A stretch of DNA of 21,391 bases from an archaeon (GTDB lineage: Archaea; Halobacteriota; Syntropharchaeia; Alkanophagales; Methanospirareceae). The DNA is taken from positions 1 to 21,391 of the forward strand of contig JASEFB010000023.1 in the NCBI GenBank assembly GCA_030019325.1, given 5' to 3'. Under the pieces are notes generated by a model that saw only the letters and a list, made by a program, of their open reading frames with translations, did no database searches and had not been told where the DNA came from. A program made the position numbers and the translations under genes. Shown piece by piece: positions 7,169 through 13,541 of this stretch. The stretch's first letter is position 1. Every line of letters starts with the position of its first letter.

Positions 7169-8699
7169 CTCCTAAAATTGCCGATGCTGCAAATCCCGCT
7201 AATCTAATAAGTGAAATGGGGAATAACCCCCCTATCAAACAGAAGACTGCAAAAACACTAACTGCGAATACCATTGGAAAGGGTGCCTCGTGGGTTCTAA
7301 CTGCACCACTTTCAATCATTAAAACTTTGGTCACTCTGAGATAATATGCAGCGGCGTATATAACATTAAATAAGAGAAGGATAAAAGTCACCGTTAACAC
7401 CACACCACCAACAGATTTAATTGCCAATGCCACCGACATTATTATGAGAAATTTACTCCAGAAACCAAGTAAAGGCGGCAAGCCTAATAATGAGAGCAAG
7501 CCTACCGACATTGAGTAACCGGTAAAGGACATGTCCCTTCCAATGCCACCCATTTTCGAGAGCTCCCTGGTATGAATACTGCCATGAATGTTACCAGAAC
7601 CCAAGAATGCCATCGCTTTGCCTACACCATGACTCAAAATATGGAGTAAGGCACCCGTCATGGCTAAAGATGCCGCTTCTGGAGGTGCCTTTAACGGTTC
7701 AGATACCGATGAGATAATATAAGCGGCAACTCCTGCACCCGTGGCTATAATACCCATATTGACAATGCTTGAGTAAGCAAGAAGTCTCTTCAAGTCATTT
7801 TGGAAGTAGGCAAGGAAGTTTGCCGCTGTCATCGACAGGAGACCAAGGATAAGCAAGATGAGACCATAATTGTAATAAGAGGGGAAGAGCGTAAACAGCA
7901 CTCTAATTAACGCGTAAAATCCGACCATTATCATGATCCCACTCAGCATAGCCGAGATTGGACTGGGTGCCGCGGGGTGTGCTTCTGGTAACCACGTATG
8001 AAGCGGAAAGATAGCCATCTTTACGCCCAATCCCACGATGAAGAAAATAAAAGCCGCTTGAACCACTTTATTCCCGTACAAGGGTGGCAATAAAAGCGAG
8101 AGGTCATGTATGTTCAGCGACCCGGTTACCGAGTACAGGAAACCTATCCCCATCAAAAAGAAGCAGGCACCAATAGAACCCATAATGAGGTAAATAAAAC
8201 TTGCCCTCAGTGCTATTCCCCCTTTCGAAGCGACTAATGCATACGCAGCTAAAGACAATATCTCGAGGAAGACATACATGTTAAATATATCGCCGGTGAC
8301 CGTTATACCGCATAAACCCGTTATAAAAAGTTGATAAATCACATAGAAAGTGCCAACTTTCTGTGGTTCTGGTAATTCATGTTCTATACTACTCTTTGCA
8401 TGTATTGCGCAAATCAAGCCTAAAAAGAGGAGGATGACCAATATGTATGCATTCAACGCATCTACGAGATATTCTATGCCCCACGGAGGCATCCAGCCGC
8501 CAAGCCAGTAATGAATAGTTCCTTCAGTCAGGACATGGTTCAGGATAAAAATAGCCATGAGGAGTTGGACGAGAATGGTTGCGATGGAGATGAAACAGCA
8601 TGATTTCTTGTTTATCCTGCCGGCAACCAGAATAGTAAATGCCGATAATAGCGATAGTGCGATGATAAGCACCGGGAAGTGTTCAACTGGGCTTAACAT
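7161..8699 (-). CDS. mrpD: MrpD/NuoN-type antiporter subunit (D1), 512 aa
   Basis: Polytopic Na+/H+ antiporter subunit D-type protein. DIFNMYVFLEILSLAAYALVA carries Glu146, VKMAIFPLHTWLPEAHPAAP carries Lys227, PSPISAMLSG follows, and Lys361 lies in LSHGVGKAMAFL. NDLKRLLAYSSIVNMG is at 301-316. Of the four large subunits this one most resembles classical MrpD. No Shine-Dalgarno site precedes the ATG, but a TATA box ends about 24 nt upstream, so this gene probably starts a new, leaderless transcript. That fits its position just downstream of a block inserted between mrpC and this gene. Confidence 0.9.
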   Translation of the reverse strand: MLSPVEHFPVLIIALSLLSAFTILVAGRINKKSCCFISIATILVQLLMAIFILNHVLTEGTIHYWLGGWMPPWGIEYLVDALNAYILVILLFLGLICAIHAKSSIEHELPEPQKVGTFYVIYQLFITGLCGITVTGDIFNMYVFLEILSLAAYALVASKGGIALRASFIYLIMGSIGACFFLMGIGFLYSVTGSLNIHDLSLLLPPLYGNKVVQAAFIFFIVGLGVKMAIFPLHTWLPEAHPAAPSPISAMLSGIMIMVGFYALIRVLFTLFPSYYNYGLILLILGLLSMTAANFLAYFQNDLKRLLAYSSIVNMGIIATGAGVAAYIISSVSEPLKAPPEAASLAMTGALLHILSHGVGKAMAFLGSGNIHGSIHTRELSKMGGIGRDMSFTGYSMSVGLLSLLGLPPLLGFWSKFLIIMSVALAIKSVGGVVLTVTFILLLFNVIYAAAYYLRVTKVLMIESGAVRTHEAPFPMVFAVSVFAVFCLIGGLFPISLIRLAGFAASAILGGV

Positions 8700-8722
8700 A
8701 GTTATAAGGGATTAAAACTATA

Positions 8723-8735
8723 ACTCATATATAAA
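8723..8735 (-). promoter_or_regulatory. TATA box for the second half of the antiporter locus
   Basis: Minus-strand TTTTATATATGAG is centred about 30 nt before the mrpD-type ATG at 8699. Two 27-bp direct repeats lie immediately upstream (8742-8805), where an activator or operator would sit. Confidence 0.6.
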
Positions 8736-8741
8736 ACTGTT

Positions 8742-8805
8742 TCTTTTTCTCGGCCGGGACACCGATGTTAAATCTACCTCTTTTTCTCGGCCGGGACACC
8801 GATGT
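8742..8805. repeat. pair of identical 27-bp direct repeats
   Basis: The sequence TCTTTTTCTCGG followed by CCGGGACACCGATGT occurs at 8742-8768 and again at 8779-8805, with 10 bp between copies (37-bp period). Each copy contains the palindrome CGGCCG. They sit just upstream of the TATA box for the D1-D4 half operon. They may be a tandem operator or part of the inserted mobile block; the sequence does not decide. Confidence 0.8.
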
Positions 8806-8845
8806 CACGCTTTTTACCGTATAGCGGGACTAAAAATCCCGATAT

Positions 8846-9032
8846 TTGTTTACCGCCGAGATCACGGAGAGCGCTGAGATGATGAAATATAATGGGGCTC
8901 CGCCCCATTACCCCCGGAAACCTCGGAGGGGTTTAATGGTGAATATTTTTCCTGACTCTCTGTGTAAGCCCTTTCAGGGCTTGCGGGGACGTGGGGCGGA
9001 GCCCCACACTCTGCGGGCTCCGCGGTAAACAA
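8846..9032. mobile_element. MITE-like inverted-repeat element with four hairpins
   Basis: The ends are 24-bp inverted repeats (8846-8869 and 9009-9032), 19 of 24 matching, with the outer TTGTTTACCGC exact. Inside are four compact hairpins: 8891-8909 (AATGGGGC/GCCCCATT), 8918-8934 (AAACCTC/GGGGTTT), 8966-8982 (AAGCCCT/AGGGCTT) and 8991-9007 (GTGGGGC/GCCCCAC). The first two form an inverted version of the last two, so the whole 187-bp unit is one large imperfect palindrome. There is no coding capacity and no clear target-site duplication. It is likely a non-autonomous mobile or REP-type element. Confidence 0.6.
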
Positions 9033-9079
9033 GTACAAAGATTTAATATGGATGAATCGAAATAAATAAAGAAGAGAGA

Positions 9080-9778
9080 ATGAACAAGGGAGAACCTGCG
9101 GCGATAACTCCTGAATTATACAAAGCTATTATAGCAATAGTTGACGAAAGGATAAAGGATATTCGAGTAACAAGAGAGGATTTCGATGAATTGCGAGGCG
9201 TAGTTAAAGAGCTGGCTCAAGCACAATCAAGGACAGAAGAAAGGATGGGAAGGCTTGAAGAGGCAGTAGAAAGATTGGCTCAAGCGCAATCAAGGACAGA
9301 AGAAAGGATGGGAAGGCTTGAAGAGGCAGTAGAAAGATTGGCTCAAGCGCAAGCGAGGACTGAAGAAGAAGTAAGGAACTTAGCCCAACAGGTGGGTAAA
9401 TTAAGCGAGAATATAGGATCTAGTTTGGAGGATATAGCTAAGGTGGTGCTCCCCGGTTATCTGGAAAGGCATTTTAATATTCACATAGATGATGAGTTAG
9501 AGCGGAGGTTCTTTGTTGTTGATAGCGAAGAGATTGAAATGAACATTTATGGAGAAGGGAAGAAGAATGGCAAAAAGGTCGTTATTTTGGGCGAAGTGAA
9601 ATCGAGGATTTACGAACGAGAAGTAGAGGGATTTATTCAAGAGGTCTCAAAGCTGCTTCCCGTGCTGAAAGGCAAAGGTGGGGTATTTAAAGTCATGTTT
9701 GGCTATCTCATCCATCCAAGTGCTGCAAAACTGGGTGAAGCGCAAGAGGTCATCCTTGTGGCTTCGTATCAGCGGTAG
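9080..9778 (+). CDS. DUF3782-type coiled-coil protein with PD-(D/E)XK-like C-terminus, 232 aa
   Basis: Residues ~17-115 are a long coiled coil with 21-residue repeats (LAQAQSRTEERMGRLEEAVER, twice in full, with diverged copies either side). The C-terminal ~110 residues look like the DUF3782 restriction-endonuclease-like fold: a region with VDSEEIEMNIYG, then VVILGEVKSRI, the E-x-K of the PD-(D/E)XK motif. The usual acidic residue in the first strand is Glu here (EIEMN). These genes are frequent in archaea and cyanobacteria, often in several copies; their target is unknown. It is encoded opposite to the antiporter operon it interrupts and lies 48 bp after the MITE-like element. A TATA-like TTTAATATG around 9042-9050 supports independent transcription. 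Nuclease activity is inferred from the fold only. Confidence 0.8.
   Translation: MNKGEPAAITPELYKAIIAIVDERIKDIRVTREDFDELRGVVKELAQAQSRTEERMGRLEEAVERLAQAQSRTEERMGRLEEAVERLAQAQARTEEEVRNLAQQVGKLSENIGSSLEDIAKVVLPGYLERHFNIHIDDELERRFFVVDSEEIEMNIYGEGKKNGKKVVILGEVKSRIYEREVEGFIQEVSKLLPVLKGKGGVFKVMFGYLIHPSAAKLGEAQEVILVASYQR
9214..9402 (+). repeat. 63-bp tandem repeats inside the DUF3782 gene
   Basis: Three consecutive 63-bp units start at GGCTCAAG (9214, 9277, 9340). The first two differ by about one base; the third diverges in its second half. Each encodes 21 residues, three heptads, so gain or loss of a unit preserves frame and coiled-coil register. Confidence 0.85.
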
Positions 9779-9884
9779 ATGGGTTGCTTTGGTGCTTGGA
9801 GCTTGTGATTTGGTGAAGGAAAAAACTTTTGACGGGTTACTTATTTGCACACATTTTTCGGAATGATTATATTAGAAAGATTAC

Positions 9885-10286
9885 TTACAGCCCCCTCTCC
9901 CTCTCCTTCTCTATGATTTCTGATTCTTCTATCGTCCCGTATTCCTCATACAGTCGTATTACCAGAGCGAGGGCAACTGCGGTTGTGGCAACAGCTACCA
10001 CGATCGCCGTCAGGATAAGCACATGGGGTAAGGGATTCACATAAACGTATCCCATGTGTATCATCTCCTCGCTCACAATCGGTGCAGTTCCTTTTTTAGG
10101 AAGTGGTCCAATATCAGCCAGCGATATGTAGAAGAGGAATATAGCGGTTTGAAATATGCTCAATCCGATGACTTTCTTTATCAGATTATCCTTCGCGATC
10201 ATCGCGTAGAAACCAATGAGGATGAGAATTATGGAAACCCAGTAGTTATATTTTGCGAGTAGTTCCCCGAAGAGCCATTCGATCAT
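9885..10286 (-). CDS. mrpC: MrpC/NuoK-type antiporter subunit, 133 aa
   Basis: Three-helix membrane protein of the MrpC/NuoK family. Helix 1 is about 14-31 (YWVSIILILIGFYAMIA), helix 2 about 37-57, helix 3 about 86-110 with the family signature NPLPHVLILTAIVVAVATTA. The loop between helices 2 and 3 is longer than in NuoK, as in MrpC. The start has AGGG 5 nt upstream and lies 7 bp after the mrpB stop. It is the last gene of the upstream half of the antiporter locus; the normal next gene, mrpD, is more than 1.1 kb further on beyond the inserted nuclease gene. Confidence 0.92.
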   Translation of the reverse strand: MIEWLFGELLAKYNYWVSIILILIGFYAMIAKDNLIKKVIGLSIFQTAIFLFYISLADIGPLPKKGTAPIVSEEMIHMGYVYVNPLPHVLILTAIVVAVATTAVALALVIRLYEEYGTIEESEIIEKERERGL

Positions 10287-10293
10287 TTCTACC

Positions 10294-10767
10294 CTATTCC
10301 TCCTTTCCTCCTTCTTCTTCCTTTTTCCACACGAGGTTGAAAAATATCTCAGTGATTACTGCCATCACGGTTATCCCTATACCTATCTCAACGAGATCCA
10401 TCCCCAGAGCACGGTTCTCCTCAAACATATGTGTTAAGGGAATGTACCCATAGTTTAGATACTCCGCAGCTCCCAACGTAACAAGTATGCACAGGAGTCC
10501 TACCCCTGCGTAGAGGTATACTCCCGTACTCATTAACGCGGTATTCGCACCCTCTGGGAATCTCTTCCCTGCCGCAGCAAGGCCAAAAACAACGAGGTAT
10601 AAGACAAAAGAAGAGGCGAATATCACACCGCCCTGAAATCCCCCTCCCGGTCCACCTGCTCCATGTATGATCACATACAGTGCAAACAACTGGATAAAGG
10701 GTATCAACAGTCTCGATATGGTTTCAATTATAACATCCCGTTCATATATCCTCTTTTCCCCTCTCAT
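10294..10767 (-). CDS. mrpB: MrpB-type antiporter subunit, 157 aa
   Basis: MnhB/MrpB family membrane protein. The signature HGAGGPGGGFQGGVIFAS at 40-57 is the conserved Gly-rich segment of MrpB, after the typical ISRLLIPFIQLFALYVI helix. Further hydrophobic segments lie at about 57-75, 82-103 and 121-143, and a Glu/Lys tail ends the protein. GAGGT sits 5 nt before the ATG. The 94-bp gap upstream contains the double-hairpin cassette, so transcription from the MbhE-like gene may be attenuated or processed there. It works with MrpC, the DUF4040 and MbhE-like subunits in the Mrp complex. Confidence 0.93.
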   Translation of the reverse strand: MRGEKRIYERDVIIETISRLLIPFIQLFALYVIIHGAGGPGGGFQGGVIFASSFVLYLVVFGLAAAGKRFPEGANTALMSTGVYLYAGVGLLCILVTLGAAEYLNYGYIPLTHMFEENRALGMDLVEIGIGITVMAVITEIFFNLVWKKEEEGGKEE

Positions 10768-10797
10768 TGTTTACCTCGCCTCCTTAACACAAACATT

Positions 10798-10839
10798 AAA
10801 CCCTTACAGGGTTTTCGGGGTCGTGGGGCAGAGCCCCAC
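10798..10839. repeat. solo double-hairpin cassette between the mbhE-like gene and mrpB
   Basis: Two 17-nt hairpins with 7-bp stems and 3-nt loops: 10798-10814 (AAACCCT/AGGGTTT) and 10823-10839 (GTGGGGC/GCCCCAC), separated by 8 bp. Geometry and sequence match 8966-9007 of the MITE-like element. One stem-1 pair changes from G-C there to A-T here, so pairing is kept. It may act as a processing or attenuation site in the operon mRNA, or be a remnant of the same mobile family. Confidence 0.75.
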
Positions 10840-10861
10840 AGCTGACACCTTCTTTATCTAT

Positions 10862-11455
10862 CTATTTCGGCATCTTACCTCGTCTCCTCAACAACAATAT
10901 AACGGATACCCCCGCGGTAAATATGACCGTGGTCTCTCCGAGCGTATCATAACCTCTGTAATCTGCGAGGATATAGGTTACCATATTCGGGACTTCCGTC
11001 TCATGTTCGCCTTCCTCCATATACCGTATAATGGGTGCATACCGATAAACATCCAGCGTATCCCCCTCCTTTTTAATAAGGTAATATCTCTGCTCCTTAG
11101 GAGCATCAGGAGCCGTCCCAAACTGGGTGGTTGGGAGCGCATAATACTTTTCCTCCGGAATGATAAATGCCTCCCATTCTCCTTCCACCCATTCTCCTTC
11201 CAGTCCACGAGCTTTCTCAACCTTGGTCGGAAGTGGAAGACCGGTCTCTTCAATTTTATCCATCAAACCTGGAGGAATAACACCCTGGTTCAAATTACCC
11301 ACTATCTCCTCATCAGCATCAATGCTGAACAACTTTACATACCTATTAGGAGCTGAATTCGGATCGCCAAATGCGGGTATATCTTCTGCCACGTAGATAA
11401 AAAGACCGCCTAAAATGAGTACAGAAATGAGTGCAATTACAGAGATTGGTTTCAT
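10862..11455 (-). CDS. MbhE-like (MrpA C-terminal-type) subunit with inserted domain, 197 aa
   Basis: The N-terminal helix (3-21) is followed by IPAFGDPNSAP, and near the C-terminus by PNMVTYILADYRGYDTLGET (156-175) and a second helix (~176-190). This is the architecture of MbhE, equivalent to the end of bacterial MrpA. Between FGDP and NMVT the family normally has only about 20-30 residues; here there are roughly 120, a soluble stretch with many Glu, Tyr and Pro, predicted outside the membrane. The start is the ATG at 11455, which overlaps the DUF4040 stop as ATGA and has GGAG upstream; a GTG at 11467 would add four residues. The function of the inserted domain is unknown. Confidence 0.85.
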   Translation of the reverse strand: MKPISVIALISVLILGGLFIYVAEDIPAFGDPNSAPNRYVKLFSIDADEEIVGNLNQGVIPPGLMDKIEETGLPLPTKVEKARGLEGEWVEGEWEAFIIPEEKYYALPTTQFGTAPDAPKEQRYYLIKKEGDTLDVYRYAPIIRYMEEGEHETEVPNMVTYILADYRGYDTLGETTVIFTAGVSVILLLRRRGKMPK

Positions 11456-11697
11456 CCCTTCTCCCACCTCACTGTCCTTGCTAACGCGGCAATTAAGAAT
11501 GCGGTCGTTGCGCCAGCGCCGACTGCAGCTTCCGTAAAGCCCACATCCACTGAATGCATCTCCACCCAGACCATCGCCATGAGGAAACTATAGGCGCTCA
11601 GCAACATGATTGCGCTCAAGAGGTCCTTCACTGTTATCGCCACGAGCGCGATTATTACAATGAGCGTTAACAGAGCGAGGTCAATAGGTACGATCAT
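11452..11697 (-). CDS. DUF4040 / MbhD-type antiporter subunit, 81 aa
   Basis: Small three-helix protein. AITVKDLLSAIMLLSAYSFLM and the motif VDVGFTEAAVGAGATTAFLIAAL (about 50-72) are diagnostic for the DUF4040/MbhD family, which corresponds to part of the MrpA C-terminal region in bacteria. The conserved Asp51 and Glu56 of DVGFTEA are present. It is preceded by a 53-bp gap after mrpE and coupled by a 4-nt overlap to the MbhE-like gene. In this locus the MrpA functions are therefore split across at least three genes. Confidence 0.9.
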   Translation of the reverse strand: MIVPIDLALLTLIVIIALVAITVKDLLSAIMLLSAYSFLMAMVWVEMHSVDVGFTEAAVGAGATTAFLIAALARTVRWEKG

Positions 11698-11750
11698 CCT
11701 TTATCCTCTCACCCCCTCCTGCTCTTTTTCTAATAAAGCTGTCATTTTTA

Positions 11751-12254
11751 TCACCATTCACCATACACCTCAGCCACTTTAGTTTGCATCGTCTTATCCA
11801 CTAAGAGCGCATCCGCAGGGCTTTTGGCGATTGCGTGCACCCAGAACTTACCTTTCTCTGGATCAACTAATATTGTTACCGTTCCCGGTGTTAAGGTAAT
11901 GGAATTAGCCAGGGTAACGAGCGCGAAATCGCTCCTCAAAGTAGTTTCAAATTCTATTATGCGTGGGTCTATCGGCATCTTTGGATGAATAACACGATAT
12001 GCAACATCAAAGTTCGCCAATACTATCTGCCACAACTCCCAGGGTATGTAAAGGACGAGCTTAAAAAACTTATCACAAGCGAGCCCCCCTTCCTTCATAA
12101 ACAGGTCATGCGAGATTAAAGCTATAATTGCGCTGCATATTATCCCTGCTGTGATATGAAAAGCATCGAAAAAACCGGATAACAGAAGCCAAAACAGGAA
12201 CATGACAACAAACGTTACGAGAATTCCGAACCCCTTTCCTCTTTTACCCTTCAT
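11751..12254 (-). CDS. mrpE: MrpE-type antiporter subunit, 167 aa
   Basis: MnhE family protein: two N-terminal hydrophobic segments (about 10-28 and 31-50), a membrane-near region with YIPWELWQIVLANFDVAYRV, then a cytoplasmic domain with the family hallmark LANSITLTPGTVTI (113-126). The length is normal for MrpE. The start ATG lies 8 nt after GGAGGT and 23 bp downstream of mrpG. MrpE is needed for assembly or activity of Mrp complexes in bacteria; the same is expected here. Confidence 0.93.
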   Translation of the reverse strand: MKGKRGKGFGILVTFVVMFLFWLLLSGFFDAFHITAGIICSAIIALISHDLFMKEGGLACDKFFKLVLYIPWELWQIVLANFDVAYRVIHPKMPIDPRIIEFETTLRSDFALVTLANSITLTPGTVTILVDPEKGKFWVHAIAKSPADALLVDKTMQTKVAEVYGEW

Positions 12255-12277
12255 TTCATCTTACCTCCTTTGACTCT

Positions 12278-12601
12278 TCACATTCGCTTATCTCCTACCT
12301 TCCACGGCTTTACACCAGTATTATAAGCCGCTTTCATTATCGCATGTGTCGCTGTTGGATTAGCGAGGAAGATGAATACGATTAAAAATAGGAGCTTCAC
12401 AGGTACCAGAGGGGTTTCAGGATAATGGAATAGATGGTATATGAGTAAACCGGTTATTATAAGGACCTCTCCAAGTGTATCGCACTTCCCCGTCGCATGC
12501 AGTCGTGTATAAAAGTCGGGAAGTCTCAGTAATCCAATGGCTCCAGTGGACATAAAAAATATTCCAGCAGCCAGGAATATTATCACGATTATCCCGACCA
12601 T
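12278..12601 (-). CDS. mrpG: MrpG-type antiporter subunit, 107 aa
   Basis: Three-helix MrpG/MnhG protein. MSTGAIGLLRLPDFYTRLHATGKCDTLGE carries the family signature (RLPDFYTRLHA-x-x-K-DTLG, residues ~25-44). Later segments include LLFLIVFIFLANPTATHAIMKAA, with the conserved NPTATHAI. The start overlaps the end of mrpF by 13 bp, so translation is coupled. The order F-G-E-(DUF4040)-B-C-D is common in archaeal Mrp loci, unlike the bacterial A-G order. Confidence 0.95.
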   Translation of the reverse strand: MVGIIVIIFLAAGIFFMSTGAIGLLRLPDFYTRLHATGKCDTLGEVLIITGLLIYHLFHYPETPLVPVKLLFLIVFIFLANPTATHAIMKAAYNTGVKPWKVGDKRM

Positions 12602-12858
12602 ACTTCACCCCTCTCCAGATATTTTGCGAATATGAGCGTACCAATAAAGTTAAGCAACGCATAAAGAAGCGATAGGTCAAAGAAATACGGTCTTTCGAAA
12701 TAGTAGCCGATGAGAACTAAGAGAACAATGGTTTTTGTCCCTATTACGTTCACCGCCGCCACGCGATTAAACACACCGGGTCCAAACGCCGCACGGTATA
12801 AAGACAACAGTATCGTGAATGCGATTAACAGCCCTACCACTAAAAATACTTCTCTCAT
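12589..12858 (-). CDS. mrpF: MrpF-type antiporter subunit, 89 aa
   Basis: Three-helix MrpF/MnhF protein, first gene of the operon. GPGVFNRVAAVNVIGTKTIVLL (27-48) corresponds to the family's GP-x-x-x-DR-x-x-A-x-D segment. Both positions that are usually Asp in bacterial MrpF (Asp-Arg and Ala-x-Asp) are Asn here (Asn32 and Asn37). The second Asn seems common in archaeal versions, the first I cannot judge. No ribosome site precedes the ATG; a TATA box 20-30 nt upstream points to a leaderless mRNA. Confidence 0.93.
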   Translation of the reverse strand: MREVFLVVGLLIAFTILLSLYRAAFGPGVFNRVAAVNVIGTKTIVLLVLIGYYFERPYFFDLSLLYALLNFIGTLIFAKYLERGEVWSG

Positions 12859-12876
12859 CTGTCGCTGGTTTTAGTT

Positions 12877-12887
12877 GATTTATATAG
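12877..12887 (-). promoter_or_regulatory. TATA box of the antiporter operon
   Basis: Minus-strand CTATATAAATC lies 20-30 nt before the mrpF ATG at 12858. It is one half of a compact divergent promoter shared with taw3. Confidence 0.65.
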
Positions 12888-12902
12888 GTTGGTTGTTGAG
12901 AG

Positions 12903-12910
12903 TATATAAA
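12903..12910 (+). promoter_or_regulatory. TATA box of taw3
   Basis: TATATAAA centred about 30 bp before the ATG at 12937, which fits leaderless transcription. Together with the mrpF box it leaves only ~15 bp between the two divergent TATA elements, so the two directions may interfere with each other. Confidence 0.65.
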
Positions 12911-12936
12911 AAGCTTTTGAAATTTTTCAGTTGGTG

Positions 12937-13518
12937 ATGCGGGTATTCGAAGAGCAGAAGAAACGGGCACTTGAGCGATTACGGACAGGAGGAGCAGACG
13001 AGGAAGTGAAAGAGCTACTTCAGAGGATAAATAGCCTCGATGAGTTCTTTACAACGAGCAGTTGCTCGGGCAGAATAGCTTTGATTTGCTTGCCTGAGAT
13101 CGGTGCTAAGCGGGAAGCGATGTTTATTGGCAAATGGCATCGCCCAATAAGGAAGGAGGAAGTCTTTGCAGCGATGAGCACCATGCCTACTTCCGGGAAC
13201 GGCGATATATGGTTAATAGCGCAATCACCGATAGTGCATGTGGCATGCTGGAGTTTGGAGAAGGCAACAGCGCTATTGCAGATAGCAATTGAAGCGGGAT
13301 TTAAATATAGCGGCATAAAGGCGATTTCAACGGATAATGGAAAAGTGGTGGTGGAGATAATGAGCACGGAACGGATGGATGTTCCGTTGGCTACCGATGA
13401 CATGATGTTGTATAACGAAGCGCACTTGGATTTTATCGTATCGAAGGCGAATTTCATGCTCGAACGGGGCAAAGAGAAATTAAAGCGGTTTTGTTACCGG
13501 TTGAAGGAGCTTGAATAG
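12937..13518 (+). CDS. taw3: tRNA wybutosine-synthesizing protein 3 (Taw3/TYW3), 193 aa
   Basis: Taw3 methylates the tricyclic wyosine-type base next to the anticodon of tRNA-Phe (N4 of the imG-14-derived intermediate). The family signature FFTTSSCSGRI is near residues 37-47, with downstream conserved stretches FIGKWHRP, WLIAQSPIVHVACWSLEKA and EAGFKYSGIKAI. The C-terminus is helical and basic. Length is normal for the family. Start candidates TTG 12931, GTG 12934 and ATG 12937 are in frame; I chose ATG because there is no ribosome site and the TATA spacing fits leaderless initiation there. Divergent to the antiporter operon; no functional link is evident. Confidence 0.92.
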   Translation: MRVFEEQKKRALERLRTGGADEEVKELLQRINSLDEFFTTSSCSGRIALICLPEIGAKREAMFIGKWHRPIRKEEVFAAMSTMPTSGNGDIWLIAQSPIVHVACWSLEKATALLQIAIEAGFKYSGIKAISTDNGKVVVEIMSTERMDVPLATDDMMLYNEAHLDFIVSKANFMLERGKEKLKRFCYRLKELE

Positions 13519-13541
13519 ACCTTTTTATACCATGTACAGGT

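Noticed and set aside
8825..8841. CGGGA/TCCCG hairpin just left of the MITE-like element
   Set aside because: Only a 5-bp stem, outside the terminal repeats and without a T-run; too weak to call a terminator or part of the element.
10667..11356. 229-residue plus-strand ORF opposite mrpB and the MbhE-like gene
   Set aside because: Runs through the hairpin cassette and two well supported minus-strand genes; no family similarity.
2010..12858. A complete respiratory complex I or Fpo operon
   Set aside because: NuoB, C, D, H and I-type genes are absent, while MrpE, F and G-specific subunits are present.
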